Assembly: GCA_027922465.2 (NCBI GenBank)
Contig: BQMF02000208.1
Location: forward strand, 62,001 to 126,000
Reading direction: 5' to 3'
Length of the DNA stretch: 64,000 nt
Source of the DNA: Turritopsis dohrnii
Taxonomy: Eukaryota > Cnidaria > Hydrozoa > Anthoathecata > Oceaniidae
The position numbers were made by a program, and so were the translations under genes. The notes beneath the pieces were generated by a model. It was not told the DNA's origin. It saw only the letters and a program-made list of their open reading frames with translations, and made no database searches. Positions 10,510 through 21,082 of this stretch are shown here, piece by piece; within the stretch, counting starts at the first letter, position 1, and each line of letters begins with the position of its first letter.

Positions 10510-13350
10510 GACGTTTATAATATTGATAACACTGACAATTGGTGACGACCTATGACGTATGTATGACGTACAGCAGTCAGTGTTGTTGGTCGCTCACGTG
10601 ATGTGTTCAATTTCAAGAAGGAAGCTGTGCATTAGAAGTCAAGGCTGGTGGAAGTGGAAAAACATGGCGTCTTTAACATTCCTCAATGAATGCATTGGCG
10701 AAAATCTGTCATTTGTCTCGCTTAACATGAAGTTAAAACCTTTACTAATTGGTATAAAGCGGTCATAGTTTGGTTAAACAAGACCAGTAGAGACTGCAGC
10801 TGTAATGAATTTCAAAATTGTTTTTTCGAAAAATTAGTGTGCTTTCTAACGAAATATACACTAAATATTGCAATCCTTCCAGAATATCTTACCAATTTGA
10901 AAGTTCCCCTTTTAAGTTGAAATGTTTTTATAAGCACCCCTGTTCAATAACCACCCTGGCGCTTATTAGATAGAATAATATTAACACAGTAAGTAATAAA
11001 CGCCCAAGAAAAAAAAACGAAGAAGAAAAAACGAAAATTACGTAAAATAAGCGAAAAATTGTTATTAAAGATAATCATAAGGTCGAGAAAAGAGTTTTTC
11101 TTGTGAGATAATCTCCACGAGAGAGCCAATCATTTTTTTACTTTGCTTTAGCGCTTTGTTAAACAACTGCATGTTCCCAGATCATTTCTCAATTGTTCTA
11201 TTTCTACTGACATCAGCATAATGCAACCCTCAGCTGATATATAATAATTCATTATCTTTAAAAATATTGACACGATATTTACAAAAATGTCAAAAATGTT
11301 AAAAAATGTTCCCTTCTTAGTTTTTCAACTTTTAATCTTCATGTAAATAGTTTTTTCTTTCTCCAAGTTATTATACCCAAGGCATCAGCAGTGCAGTTTC
11401 TTTATTGCACTAGAAATAACGTAATCGCCTTGCAAGCTGGCATAAACCATTTTCTAGATTTTTTTATAAGCGCCCCCTCAAATTGGCTCTAACAAATGTT
11501 TGTGAAAATCCCAAGGACGTGCACTTGTGGGTTTTTCAGAATTGCTTATGCAGTATTGTTTTTGCTTGAACCTCTGGAGGGCGTAACGAGTCTCAGCAGG
11601 CGCATAAGAGGCGGATTTTTCTTTTCCATTGAGGATATCGCAATACTATCAGCTAATACATCGCGATGCTTGTGTAAAACTTTCGATGCAATTTTGGTTG
11701 CAAAGTTAAGTGGTTTACAAATTCCATCACGTATAACTTTGAAATTTTTTCAACAAAAATGTGAGAAAGTAAGGCGATTATGTCCAATCATTGATGTGAC
11801 TTGTTAATTTTGAACATCCGGTCTATTCAAACAAATTAAAAGCATCATATGATTGTGGTTCCTCCTTCAACCCATTCCGTAGACCTTTCCAAATTTTTAT
11901 AAAATCCAGCTCTAAAAACAACTTAGAATGCAATTCTATACAAAATAAACAGATCAACATTTTATAGGATAAAGTTTAACGAGGTAAAGGATAAGCAGAA
12001 GCTTAAACACTGTATTATGCTTTATATTCAACGTCACCATCGAAAGGTCATAACTTTGATGATGATCTAAAAACAACTTAATATGCAATTCTATATAAAA
12101 TAAATCGATCAACATTTTACTGGATTAAGTTAAATGAGGTAATAAATAACTGTAAGTTTGAACATTTTGTTATGTATATATTCTACCTCACAAACAAAAG
12201 GCCGTCAGCCTTAATGGTGACCTCCTAACATTGGATTAAGTTGCGATTTATCAGTTACGATTTCCTTCTGGATTAAATGCAATTTCAACCTTCTAAAACA
12301 AAGTCCTCCCCATACAGAATTTATTGATCCGTGCTATCAGGCCACCGATCTTTTATTTCCACGCGCGGCAGTCTGTGACAGAGTAACTCTTTGCGTCTGA
12401 AAATAAAATAGTCATTCAAATAGGATGAGTGAACTTAAGACTGACGTTTAAACTGAAATTCGAAAAAATTTTCTAAATATCCCAAACAAGTAACTCTACG
12501 ACGCAATAAATATTAATAGTTTTGCTGAGAAAATGCAAAATCAAATACATTTAAATACCGAATCATTAAATAATTCATTTCCAAAGCAGTTTGACTTTTT
12601 TCATATTGAATTTTCTCATAATTTTGTATGAAAATTTGACGCCGTGCGGGTGAAACATCAATTTTTTTTCTTTCTTAATGGACGATAATGTTTTTGAATG
12701 ACGTTAGTTTCATTCTTTTGGTTGGACTCTAAAATATAACATAGTAAGCACAATTTTTGATTTCCGTCATTACAATCTGTGGTATTGGGTTAATTGGCAG
12801 GCGTTAGCAGTTTGATGGATTTTTAATCGCAAGTATTGAGATTAAGTACAAGTCAAACCTGTATATAAGCTGTATACTGCAGATCAAATCCTGTAGTGCT
12901 TTCCTTTGGATCAAAATAGTTGCTAAGATTATTTAGTATTTAACATATTCTAATGCTTTTGCATCTTTCGTTCTATACATGTGTTATGTAATCAAGGTAA
13001 CGTGAGAATCTTTTTTGACCTTAACAATCAGGAGCTAAAATGAAACTAGCATAACCGTTTTCTAATCGATCTATCAACTATTATTTATCACTTGTGCTGT
13101 TATTATATAAGTTGGCAAAAGAGCAATCGAAGTTGAGAACATCCACGTTGCTTCGCTGTTAGAAGACCGCTCTCCATTAGGCGGAAATCTTCGCAAAGGA
13201 GAAATAAAAGTAAACATTTCTTGAAGGTGCAAATTATATTTAGATATACATAACATTATAAACAAATTATACTTTAAAGAGGCGAAATTTTCTAACAAGT
13301 TGAGACCCAGCTTTATAATTTTCTTGGATTCTTAATAGCTAGTACTAAGA
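10510..13350. other. Intergenic region between two genes
   Basis: No convincing exon was found. There is a direct duplication at 11911-12190 (listed separately) and words such as TTATAAGCGCC/GGCGCTTATTA near 10930-10970 and 11465, which look like remnant MITE ends and recur near 41480-41560. Short open frames in this stretch have no recognisable features. Confidence 0.5.
11911..12190. repeat. Direct tandem duplication, unit about 155 bp
   Basis: CTAAAAACAACTTAGAATGC near 11915 recurs as CTAAAAACAACTTAATATGC near 12068; the following AATTCTATA, AAATAAA, GATCAACATTTTA and GAGGTAA words recur in the same order in both copies. The two copies differ at scattered bases. No coding potential is seen. 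Confidence 0.8.
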
Positions 13351-13354
13351 TAAG

Positions 13355-14122
13355 ATGAAATTCGGTATAATCGTGACCACTGACTGCGCGATTTGGGGCG
13401 GAGAAGAGGGTGTTGGCGAATACATCTTCAAACGGTTTGATGAGAGAAATTTAGTCCGAGATCAGTTCGTAATAATCCGTGCAGTTACTGGAGATCTTCC
13501 CAATGAAGAAGAAATCAAAACATTCGATGGGTTTGTGATAAGTGGTTCGCTTAACTCCGTTAACGACGATTTGCCGTGGATCAGTAGACTGGAAGACTTC
13601 ATTCGAACCGTTTACGCGACTGCTGTAAAGCTTGGAAAACCGAGAATGGTCGGTATTTGTTTCGGACATCAGCTCATTGCGAAAGCCTTGGGTGGAAAAG
13701 TCGGTAGAAATCCCGACGAAAATTTCAATTACGGCAGTTGCGAAGTCAACGCTAACGAGGACTTTTTCAACGAAGAATTTACGAAAAAACATTTTGAAGG
13801 CCGATCGTCAATCAACATCATCAAGTTCCACTGCGAGCAAGTCATTGTAAAACCAAATTCAGCTCGTTTGATTGGTTCCTCGCAACAATGTAAACATGAA
13901 ATCTTAATGTATGGGGACTATATTTTGTCCACACAAGGCCACCCAGAAATGACCAAGAATATGATGAGTGGAATCAATCTCGCTGTGCTGAAGAGCATTG
14001 GAATCGATATCTTTCCTTTACAAGAAAGCATCGGTGCCATAATCGACCATGATCTGGATAACTGCGTGGAAATGGTACGCTCGTTTTTACGATCAAATAG
14101 AAGGCATCAGATAGAGGTTTGA
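13355..14122 (+). CDS. Class I glutamine amidotransferase-like protein
   Basis: An uninterrupted 255-residue frame with the full class I glutamine amidotransferase (GATase1) fold. The nucleophile elbow is GICFGHQLIAKALGG (Cys102), the oxyanion-strand region is FDGFVISGSL (58-67), and the partner residues are in STQGHPEM (His196, Glu198). Proteins of this stand-alone type are known as gamma-glutamyl peptidase-like or GMP-synthase-like amidotransferases; they hydrolyse gamma-glutamyl amide bonds. The substrate cannot be told from sequence. There is no signal peptide, so it is probably cytosolic. The gene has no intron, unlike the other host genes here; possible polyadenylation signal AATAAA at 14611. 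Retrocopy, ancestral single-exon state or transfer are all possible. Confidence 0.88.
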   Translation: MKFGIIVTTDCAIWGGEEGVGEYIFKRFDERNLVRDQFVIIRAVTGDLPNEEEIKTFDGFVISGSLNSVNDDLPWISRLEDFIRTVYATAVKLGKPRMVGICFGHQLIAKALGGKVGRNPDENFNYGSCEVNANEDFFNEEFTKKHFEGRSSINIIKFHCEQVIVKPNSARLIGSSQQCKHEILMYGDYILSTQGHPEMTKNMMSGINLAVLKSIGIDIFPLQESIGAIIDHDLDNCVEMVRSFLRSNRRHQIEV

Positions 14123-14124
14123 AG

Positions 14125-15128
14125 GACAAACTTAAAGGACAACACTTTGCCTGTCTGAAAAGGCTTTTGTAGTGCACATATGAGTATAGAGCATTACTCA
14201 CTTTTCCCGACTTCAGTTCATATTATACGTTTTCGCTGGGATTTTACGAAATTCCACGTTTGCAACATTTAAATAGTTGATAGCTGCGTGGATCATTTAA
14301 GATTTCGAAAACTAAACATTATAATTAGTTATTATGACGTTGTAGCATCTATAATTTGATTTGTGATGTATTGTTTGGAAGCATTGATGTATTCATTTAA
14401 GTATGGTATTATAAATACAAACAATTCTTTCTACACTTAGATGCAATATTTTTTTCAACATCCCTGAAAGAATTTTTTAAATTCGATATGTATTTGTCAT
14501 TATCATATTGAGGAGTTATAATGACACTTATATGAAATTTATAAAATAATGATAGAAACAAGCGATACCAAAGTTCCGTCTAATCCGATCCGAAACTGAA
14601 ATTGTTTCCAAATAAATACAGGAGCTGGAAAGAAAATTTGGACCTAGAGAAGGCTAAAACAATATTTGAAATTTTTTAACTTTTTGGAAATCCAATGTTG
14701 ATCCGATCCAACTAAATAAAAAGCAGCTTTGAACAACAAGTTATATAATGGCTGTGGAGTGGATGCGTGGTGTAATCTCCCATTTACAGCGAAAATAAGA
14801 AATGCATAAAAGCTGGGTTTTAATTCAACAAATTTGAGCGATTTTAATTCGAGTTTTATTCGAGTTTAATTCGAGTTTAATTCGTGCAGTGTGTGTGAAT
14901 GTGGATGCATACTGGACCGAAGGAAGATCTGGTACTACTGCTAGTTGTCTTTGAAAATTGCTGCAATGATTCCTATTTTTACGTTGCTCTTTTATAATTT
15001 AACTTCAATAGTTTGATTTCGTGAATGCGTGGTGGAGTTGGAAAGGAGAAGGATTACCAAGATAAAACAAAATCATATGTGAAACAATAATTTTCAGTTC
15101 TTACAGGTGTAAAGATTCAAAAACTGTC
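14125..15128. other. AT-rich intergenic sequence
   Basis: Includes the likely 3' UTR of the amidotransferase gene. Three imperfect copies of TTTTAATTCGAGTTTTATTC-like words occur near 14840-14885. Nothing else was recognised. Confidence 0.5.
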
Positions 15129-15131
15129 TTA

Positions 15132-15483
15132 GAGGCTGATTACATGATCCGGTTAGCCGGGGCGAAACTTCATTCCGCCTTGCCGAAGTCTTAGCTTCCT
15201 GGTCAAATCTTCATAAATTTCCCATCGCGATAACATGATAAAACCTTCATCCCGATAAAATTTTCCCATGTAATCGCTTCCTCCCGGTCAATCGGAATAA
15301 GTCTGAGGTTTGAGCATGCGTAGTTTGTCAAAACTATCGTTTCCTCTTTTAAAAACAGGGTTAGTTTTGTCCCGTCCCACCTAAACGGGATGAAAATTTC
15401 GCATATAACAGCGAGTTGAAATTCATCTCAGCAAAGTGAAAAGAAATTTCATCATGGCTAACCGGGATCATGTAATCAGCCCC
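15132..15483. mobile_element. Harbinger-type MITE with TTA duplication
   Basis: A 352-bp element with terminal inverted repeats: GGCTGATTACATGATCCGG on the left, and CCGGGATCATGTAATCAGCC on the right. TTA flanks both ends (15129-15131, 15484-15486). A 3-bp TTA/TAA duplication is typical of PIF/Harbinger. No coding capacity. Confidence 0.88.
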
Positions 15484-15789
15484 TTATACTAACAGATGGA
15501 AAAGAACTCTGAATAAAAATGATTTATTAGTCAATTAAATCGCAGCTTTTCATGGTTATATTTCAGAGTCATTAACAATGTTTCAAAAATCTATTTATCA
15601 TCATCAGGTAACAATTAGCATTATTGTAATGATCAACATTCAGTTTTATGTTACAGCTTTATATGTCAATTTCAAACAAGCTTGAATTTAGTTCCTTATA
15701 AATGAATAATCACTGAAAATATTTTTGAACCAATGTTTCCTAATAGTATTACAGTTACCACTTTGTAAGGGATAAGGGACCGAAAAAAC

Positions 15790-16630
15790 GGTCCGAAGTT
15801 TTTTAACAAAATTTAATTTCGCCAAAACTCACGTAGTTCTGGGGAAAAAATTTGGAACCTCTAAAGTGTTAAGGGCATTGGATTTTGATATTGAAATTGT
15901 TACCAATCTTAAAACGATGGATTTTCTTGATATCACACTGGACTTAACTAAATACAGGCTCGTATAAACCATATAAAAAGCCAAACGATCCGCCAATATA
16001 TACGTCCACACCTCTTCAAACTATCCGTATAATATCTTAAAACAGCTTCCTACGTCAATCAGCAACCCACTGTCAAGAAATTCATCGGACGCAAAGATCT
16101 TCGATCAAGCGAAAGTTGAATACGAAGAAGCCCTGAAGAAAAGCGTATATACTGTTAAGGAGCAGATTTTACTTAAGAAGAAACCAGAAAGGTACAATCC
16201 ACGTTTAAGGAGGAGATAAAAGTGTAGTAACAAACGTAGCAAAAATCTTTTTTGAATTTGATCGATAAAGCTTTCACGAAAAAGAATGATCTTTACCAAG
16301 TTTTCAATCGAAACAACGTCAAAGTTAGGTATAGTTGCACGGAGAATGTTGGTTTAATCATAAATTCGCACAATAAGAAAATCTCAAAGAAAGAAAATAC
16401 AGAAAAACAACTTTGTAATTGCAGAAAAAAGGAGGAATGCCCATTGAATGGAAATTGTCGTATTCTATATGTCGTTTACAAATGTGATGTTACGGCCCTA
16501 GATCGTCCAAAAAGGCATACATTGGCCTTACAACGGAAGAGTTCAAGGATCGATGCCAGGGCCATAACACGTCATTCAGACACGAAAAATACAGGCACAG
16601 CACCGCCTTATCCGATTATGTTTGATCGCT
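15790..16630 (+). pseudogene. Penelope-like retroelement fragment with GIY-YIG end
   Basis: Fragments in two or three frames follow the order seen in RT-GIY-YIG retroelements: MDFLDITLDLTKYRLV, then YNILKQLPTSISN and AKIFDQAKVEYEEALKKS, then QVFNRNNVKVRYSCTENVG, then the Cys cluster LCNCRKKEECPLNGNC. After a frameshift near 16505 the GIY-YIG endonuclease motif is readable as AYIGLTTEEFKDRCQGHNTS. The reverse-transcriptase core is missing, so the copy is 5'-truncated, and stops and frameshifts inactivate it. Family recognition is from memory of Penelope-like elements in cnidarians. Confidence 0.75.
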
Positions 16631-16719
16631 AAAGATGACGGGAGCGCTCCTGTTATGAAATGGTCGTTAATACGTATTCAAATTCATTTAAATCGTGTCA
16701 ATTACAGTTAACTCCTTTA

Positions 16720-16870
16720 TTCCGAACCTCCAAGGGACTGGAGAAAATAGTTCGACTTAACGAATGTTCGACTTAAGCGAAGCTCCCGTTAAATCGAACT
16801 TGGACAAAAATGAGATACTAGTTCGAGTTAAGGCGATTTTTCTGCAGACTATAGATTTTACAGTATTACA
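16720..16870. mobile_element. Terminal region of a pogo/Tigger-type element
   Basis: Repeated TTCGACTTAA / TTCGAGTTAA words (for example GTTCGACTTAACGAATGTTC) in the style of pogo/Tc1 element ends flank the transposase remnant on its 3' side. A related end occurs at 20885-20985. Exact termini and target duplication were not resolved. Confidence 0.55.
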
Positions 16871-16875
16871 GTATT

Positions 16876-17805
16876 TTATTTTGTTGTTTGTCGGTTTTGA
16901 TTAGTTTTTTGTGTGTTCAAGCATAAAAATACTATTGTAAATTTTACCGACGTTAAATAAAGAACATACATACATACATACATACAGAAGTCTTGTTGAG
17001 AGTTCTTGGTCAACCACTCGACTAATTTCCTTAATGCATCTTTGAAGACAGGCTCCATTTTCACTAAACGAAGTATACTCCCGGAGTAACTCCAGGACTG
17101 TACACACATCATTATATGGCGTGCAAGTTGGCTTATTTGAACCATCATCATCTGTGTCTTGTTCTGCTCCATAATGTTCTTCATCAAAGACGTCTGATAA
17201 GATCTCGTCATAGTCATTACTGGTTCAGTGTTGATTACAGATTCATCCGCAGAGACAATATCAATTGCATTGGTTCCTTCAGGAAAGAAGTTGGGGGCGT
17301 AGAAGGCAAGCTTATCCAACTCCTTCTGGGGATCTTTAAAGGGATCATCATTATCTAGCAAGGCTTCAGATTGGTTTTCTTTTGAAATTCCAGCTTTCAC
17401 AAAACAATTAACAACAGTGCTAGTTTTAACCTTATCCCAAGCAACATCAAGCACTTTCATAGCATCCAGTATAGAGAATTCCGGGAGCGTTTTTTCTTTC
17501 TTCTTTATAGCCGCAATCAATTTTTTGACAGACATCGTCTTATAATGGGCTTTGAGTGATCGAATGACACCCTGGTCCATCGGCTGAAGCTTTGAAGTGG
17601 TGTTAGGCGGCAGCAGAAATATTAATTCAATGGATACGAGATTATCAACGGATGGGTGGGCTGGACAATTATCAATCAACAAAAAAATTTTTCGTCCTTC
17701 GTTTGTAAAGCGTTTATCAACTTCACGAACCCATTCCTCAAGAATGTAACGAATATCTGCGGGCATCTCTCTGGTCAACCCCTGGTAGAACGAACCAAAG
17801 TCCAT
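16876..17805 (-). pseudogene. Pogo/Tigger transposase, C-terminal DDE half
   Basis: A 309-residue frame with the second half of a DDE_1 catalytic domain: KIFLLIDNCPAHPSVDN supplies the second acidic residue and LPPNTTSKLQPMDQGVIRSL the third-residue region, followed by the usual Tigger tail with WDKVKTSTVVNCFVKAGIS. The first catalytic Asp and the CENP-B/psq DNA-binding part are missing upstream, so this is a truncated copy. The C-terminal part contains a short CATA microsatellite (16971-16986), which translates to repeated Cys-Met-Tyr-Val. Confidence 0.85.
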
Positions 17806-17824
17806 GCCCCTTGGATTTTGCCTT

Positions 17825-17965
17825 AAGAAACTCTTATAAATCCTTTTTATATAACGAACCCTCGATATAGCGAACTCTCAATTTAATGAACCAAATTTTT
17901 CGTCCCTCAAACCCAAACAGCATCTATATAACGAACTCAAAGTAATAGATGCTACAAAAAATAAC
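17825..17965. mobile_element. MITE-like end with ATAACGAAC motifs
   Basis: TATATAACGAACCCTCGATA and ATATAACGAACTCAAAG in a 130-bp stretch resemble the subterminal repeats of Tc1/pogo-type MITEs. It abuts the 5' side of the truncated transposase, but its motif differs from the other end, so it may be a separate insertion. Confidence 0.5.
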
Positions 17966-18652
17966 AAAAACAATTTTTGCATCGTGTAGATTGAACTTTA
18001 TGATTCAGAAATAAAGCAAACGCTTCGAATCGGACCATTCGAATCTAAACATCTACAAAGCTACAATCTGTAAGACAATATAAAAGAAGGTGGAGTGTGT
18101 ACGATGAGTGAATCGAGATGAAAATATCTCCATAACGGAAAAATATAAAGACCTGCAGAAAATTGTGAAAGGCAAAAGTACAAACGAGAGCATTGAAGAG
18201 GAAATGTGATAGAAAGAAAAAGCCCAGAACGCTGTCATGCAACTTTTTCAACGGGATTACAAGTTACAGAGAAATGATCCGCAAGTACGTGGGAGATTGT
18301 TTACAACATTTTTCTTTTGTTAGAGTTAATAGGGTTAATATCAATGCCCATTTTCGGTATTCACGATCTGTATCACGCTTTCACATAATAATGTAAATTC
18401 CATGAGTTAATGTGAGTCAAATGAAGGTAATTCATAACATTTTTTTTAGGAAACTGGACAAAAAAAATTAAATTTTGACTTATGGCTTTCTCGAATTCAA
18501 TGATGTAATCTCAAACTCCGTTTCGAAACGAGGCCCGTAAGACTTCCTTAAATCAAGGCTAACTTTTAAAGGAAGTCTTTAGTTAGATAATCATATTGAT
18601 CTACTAGGCGATTAATTGAACTTATTCTGCAACCTCCGCAGACACTAAAGAG
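17966..18652. other. Intergenic sequence, nothing recognised
   Basis: Only a small imperfect hairpin near 18539-18585 (GACTTCCTTAA ... TTTAAAGGAAGTC) was noticed. Confidence 0.4.
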
Positions 18653-19028
18653 ATGCCCTGATAAAAACCCTCCACACCCATTTTCTTCTAGTCACGTGGA
18701 AAGGGCATAATTTAGTGACAATGCATAGGTTGAAAATAAGCATTTTTCAGGCCAATTCCTGGATGTGCAAAAAATGGTGAAAATCGAACCCTCTGAACAA
18801 CAAAGTTCATAAGATATGTATTGCATATTGCTCAGTCAAAGGATGTTTTAGTCTTGTATATCGTATATCTCTCGGTTCTATCCCCTGCAAACGGCCGAAA
18901 GAACTCCAATTCCTCAAATTGTAACATTTTACGTACTTTAAGACCAATAATAAACAGTTGATTTCCTAAATTATGCCCTTTCCACGTTAATAGATGAAAA
19001 TAGATGTGGAGGGTTTTCATCAGGGCAT
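18653..19028. mobile_element. MITE with about 60-bp terminal inverted repeats
   Basis: The left end ATGCCCTGATAAAAACCCTC is mirrored by the right end GAGGGTTTTCATCAGGGCAT, and the similarity continues inward through CACGTGGAAAGGGCATAATT on the left and its near complement on the right. The element is 376 bp long and has no coding capacity. The target duplication is unclear. Confidence 0.85.
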
Positions 19029-19230
19029 GTCTGTGATCAACCCGAAACGGTTATTCAGCAAAAAGGTATTACGGTTATCAAACGCAAAATATCTTTCCGT
19101 TATTAAAGCAGGTAAGTGACTGCGGTTGTTAAGAGACCATTAGGTGGAAATGCAAAGCGGTTATTAAGCGTGACTGATCAAACGGTTTTTAACAACAAAT
19201 TTCACACACCAGTGGTTCACCACAGACATG

Positions 19231-19268
19231 CCCTAATGAAATCCCACCACAGGGGGATTTCATTAGGG
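19231..19268. repeat. Perfect 15-bp hairpin
   Basis: CCCTAATGAAATCCC and its exact reverse complement are separated by eight bases (ACCACAGG). ATG/CATGCCCT at the start resembles the end of the MITE at 18653-19028, so it may be a short internally deleted relative. Confidence 0.8.
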
Positions 19269-19269
19269 T

Positions 19270-20030
19270 TATTAAGCAAAATTACAACGGTTATTAAGAG
19301 AGACTTCTTTTTGTACATGACCTTTTGTACATGACTTTTTGACTTTTTTTTTGACTTTTTTTTGTTGCTTTTGAGTTATTTGCCCCACGGTTTGGGGATA
19401 ATCTTTTTCTTTTTGGTTTTCGGACCGCTAAAATTGAGAAAAAAGTTATATCAAAAAATATATCAAACAAATTTCACGATCTTCCTTTGATTGCTGTTAT
19501 CTATAAAACATAAATCTACATGCACTGCCATGAAATCTACATGCACTGCCATGAAATCTACATGACACAAACAGGTACAAAACAGGTTTTTTCCGATTGA
19601 TAGACTTGCAACTTTGAAATAACATTTTGTATACAACCTTCTCAAGGGCGCTCTTTCTCATAAATTGAATTAGCGGGATTCGGAACAAATCATGTTTCGT
19701 TTACACTAAACCATTTTTCTATAGATTTGTTGCGAATTATATACAACTTCGTAGAGTTTATTAATCACTTTGAGTAAGATTGTAACAGTCCAGTACCTGC
19801 TGGTATCTTTGGATAATAGATGAGTCAGGTTTTAACATATCTATGTTGAAATCCCCTGCTATGACAATTATGTCATCCCAAATACTGGACGCGTGGTTAA
19901 TGAGCGATTCAAAATGGTCCAGCCATTCAGTTTCTTATAAAAAAACAAAAACGTGTAGGCTGGTCTTCACACTGTATATAAATTGGTTCATAATCGATTT
20001 TAATAGAAACATTGTCTTCTAAAGTCAAAG
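19270..20030. other. Intergenic sequence with a short direct repeat
   Basis: ATCTACATGCACTGCCATGA is repeated in tandem near 19513-19550. No gene recognised. Confidence 0.5.
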
Positions 20031-20037
20031 GAAATAT

Positions 20038-20268
20038 TCAAAAACGGTTACCTCTATTTTTTATCATTTCTTTCAACGAGCATTTTAAATACTCTTTATC
20101 CTCCGGTCTTAATTCTATCTCCAAGCTCCCGAATGTGGCAAAGTATGGTACACCATAATTTGCTGCAACTTGCAACCTCGTCTTGCCATCTTCTACTTGC
20201 TTTAATGTGTTGTACTTATCTCTGATAGATTTTGTATTCAACTTGCGTTTACTAGCAATCGTCGCCAT
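20038..20268 (-). pseudogene. Pogo transposase N-terminal CENP-B/psq-type HTH fragment
   Basis: The frame starts MATIASKRKLNTKSIRDKYN and continues as LKQVEDGKTRLQVAANYGVP, which matches the layout of the psq/CENP-B helix-turn-helix at the start of Tigger/pogo transposases (basic start, helix, then an A-x-x-x-G-V turn). It loses the family pattern after about 45 residues and no DDE part follows, so it is a remnant. A better preserved copy of the same domain is at 31690-31921. Confidence 0.6.
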
Positions 20269-20406
20269 GATGCAAACTCCTTGTGAAAGAAAAATTCGAA
20301 ATATGTTTCACATGTACAATTTCGAACGCGTAAGAGTCACGTTTCGAATATTGTTTTTGTCCGGTTCATTTATAACATTGCATTGCATTGCAATTCGCTA
20401 AACAAG

Positions 20407-20846
20407 ATGACAGAAATGACAACGGGAATGATTTGCTTGCAAGATGAACTTTCGATCGTCTTGATCACCACTTTGGATTCCGATACATTTACCAAGGGAC
20501 ATCATGTATACAAAGACGTATCGACATCAAAACTAGGCAAACGGTTAGAAGTTTCAATGGAGCCTGATAATCAAACGGGCAAGTTTGCAGTATGCTTAAA
20601 AATAAATAAAAAAAAATTGTGGGACATTTAAAAAAAGGTGCATCCGGACGGTTTGCAAAAACAATATTTTACTTCCTGCTGCGCAGTGATCCGTACTCAA
20701 GTGCTTGGGCGAATGTTGCTGGTAAAAGATGTAATCTTGGCGATGGAGAGCAGGGTATGAAAGTCCTTTGTAAATTAACTATATCCGGACAAGAAAAATT
20801 TGTGTCTGTTCTCCGTCAGGAGTTGATAAAATTGAAAGAAATTTAA
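20407..20846 (+). pseudogene. HIRAN-like domain protein, frameshifted
   Basis: Two adjacent frames make up one domain. The first (from the ATG at 20407) carries HHVYKDVSTSKLGKRLEVSM and EPDNQTGKFAVCLKI; after an A-rich tract at about 20600-20640 the second frame carries VGHLKKGASGRFAKTIFYFL and KRCNLGDGEQGMKVLCKL, ending at 20846. This is the pattern of HIRAN domains (D-K-F-A-V, then G-H-L), which bind DNA 3' ends in SWI2/SNF2 helicases such as HLTF. Here it stands alone next to a pogo HTH fragment on the opposite strand. In cnidarians I associate such HIRAN ORFs with pogo elements, but that is recollection. The frameshift makes a working gene unlikely. Confidence 0.6.
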
Positions 20847-20884
20847 ATTTTGTGACTTATCGATTCATTTTTTATTTTCTTTCC

Positions 20885-20990
20885 CGAGTAGGAAGTAGAA
20901 AGTTCGAGTTATCCGAAGAAATTGGCTTCAAGGGGACCAAAAAACGGTTCGAGAAAACGAAAGTTCGAGTTATCCGTGGTTTGTGTTAAC
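20885..20990. mobile_element. Pogo-type terminal remnant
   Basis: Contains AAAGTTCGAGTTATCCGAAG and, 60 bp later, GAAAGTTCGAGTTATCCGTG. This is the subterminal pattern of Tigger/pogo elements and lies just downstream of the HIRAN ORF. I did not find the partner end. Confidence 0.6.
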
Positions 20991-21082
20991 GAGTAGTTTT
21001 TATGAGAAAGTATTAAGAAATGTGCGAGGGACCGTAGAAAACAGAGGTGATAAAATACCTACATTTTACAACTTCGAAACCG

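Noticed and set aside
16876..17805. Domesticated Tigger-derived host gene
   Set aside because: Although the frame is long, the HTH and first catalytic Asp are absent and a microsatellite runs into the C-terminus; a truncated transposon is the simpler reading.
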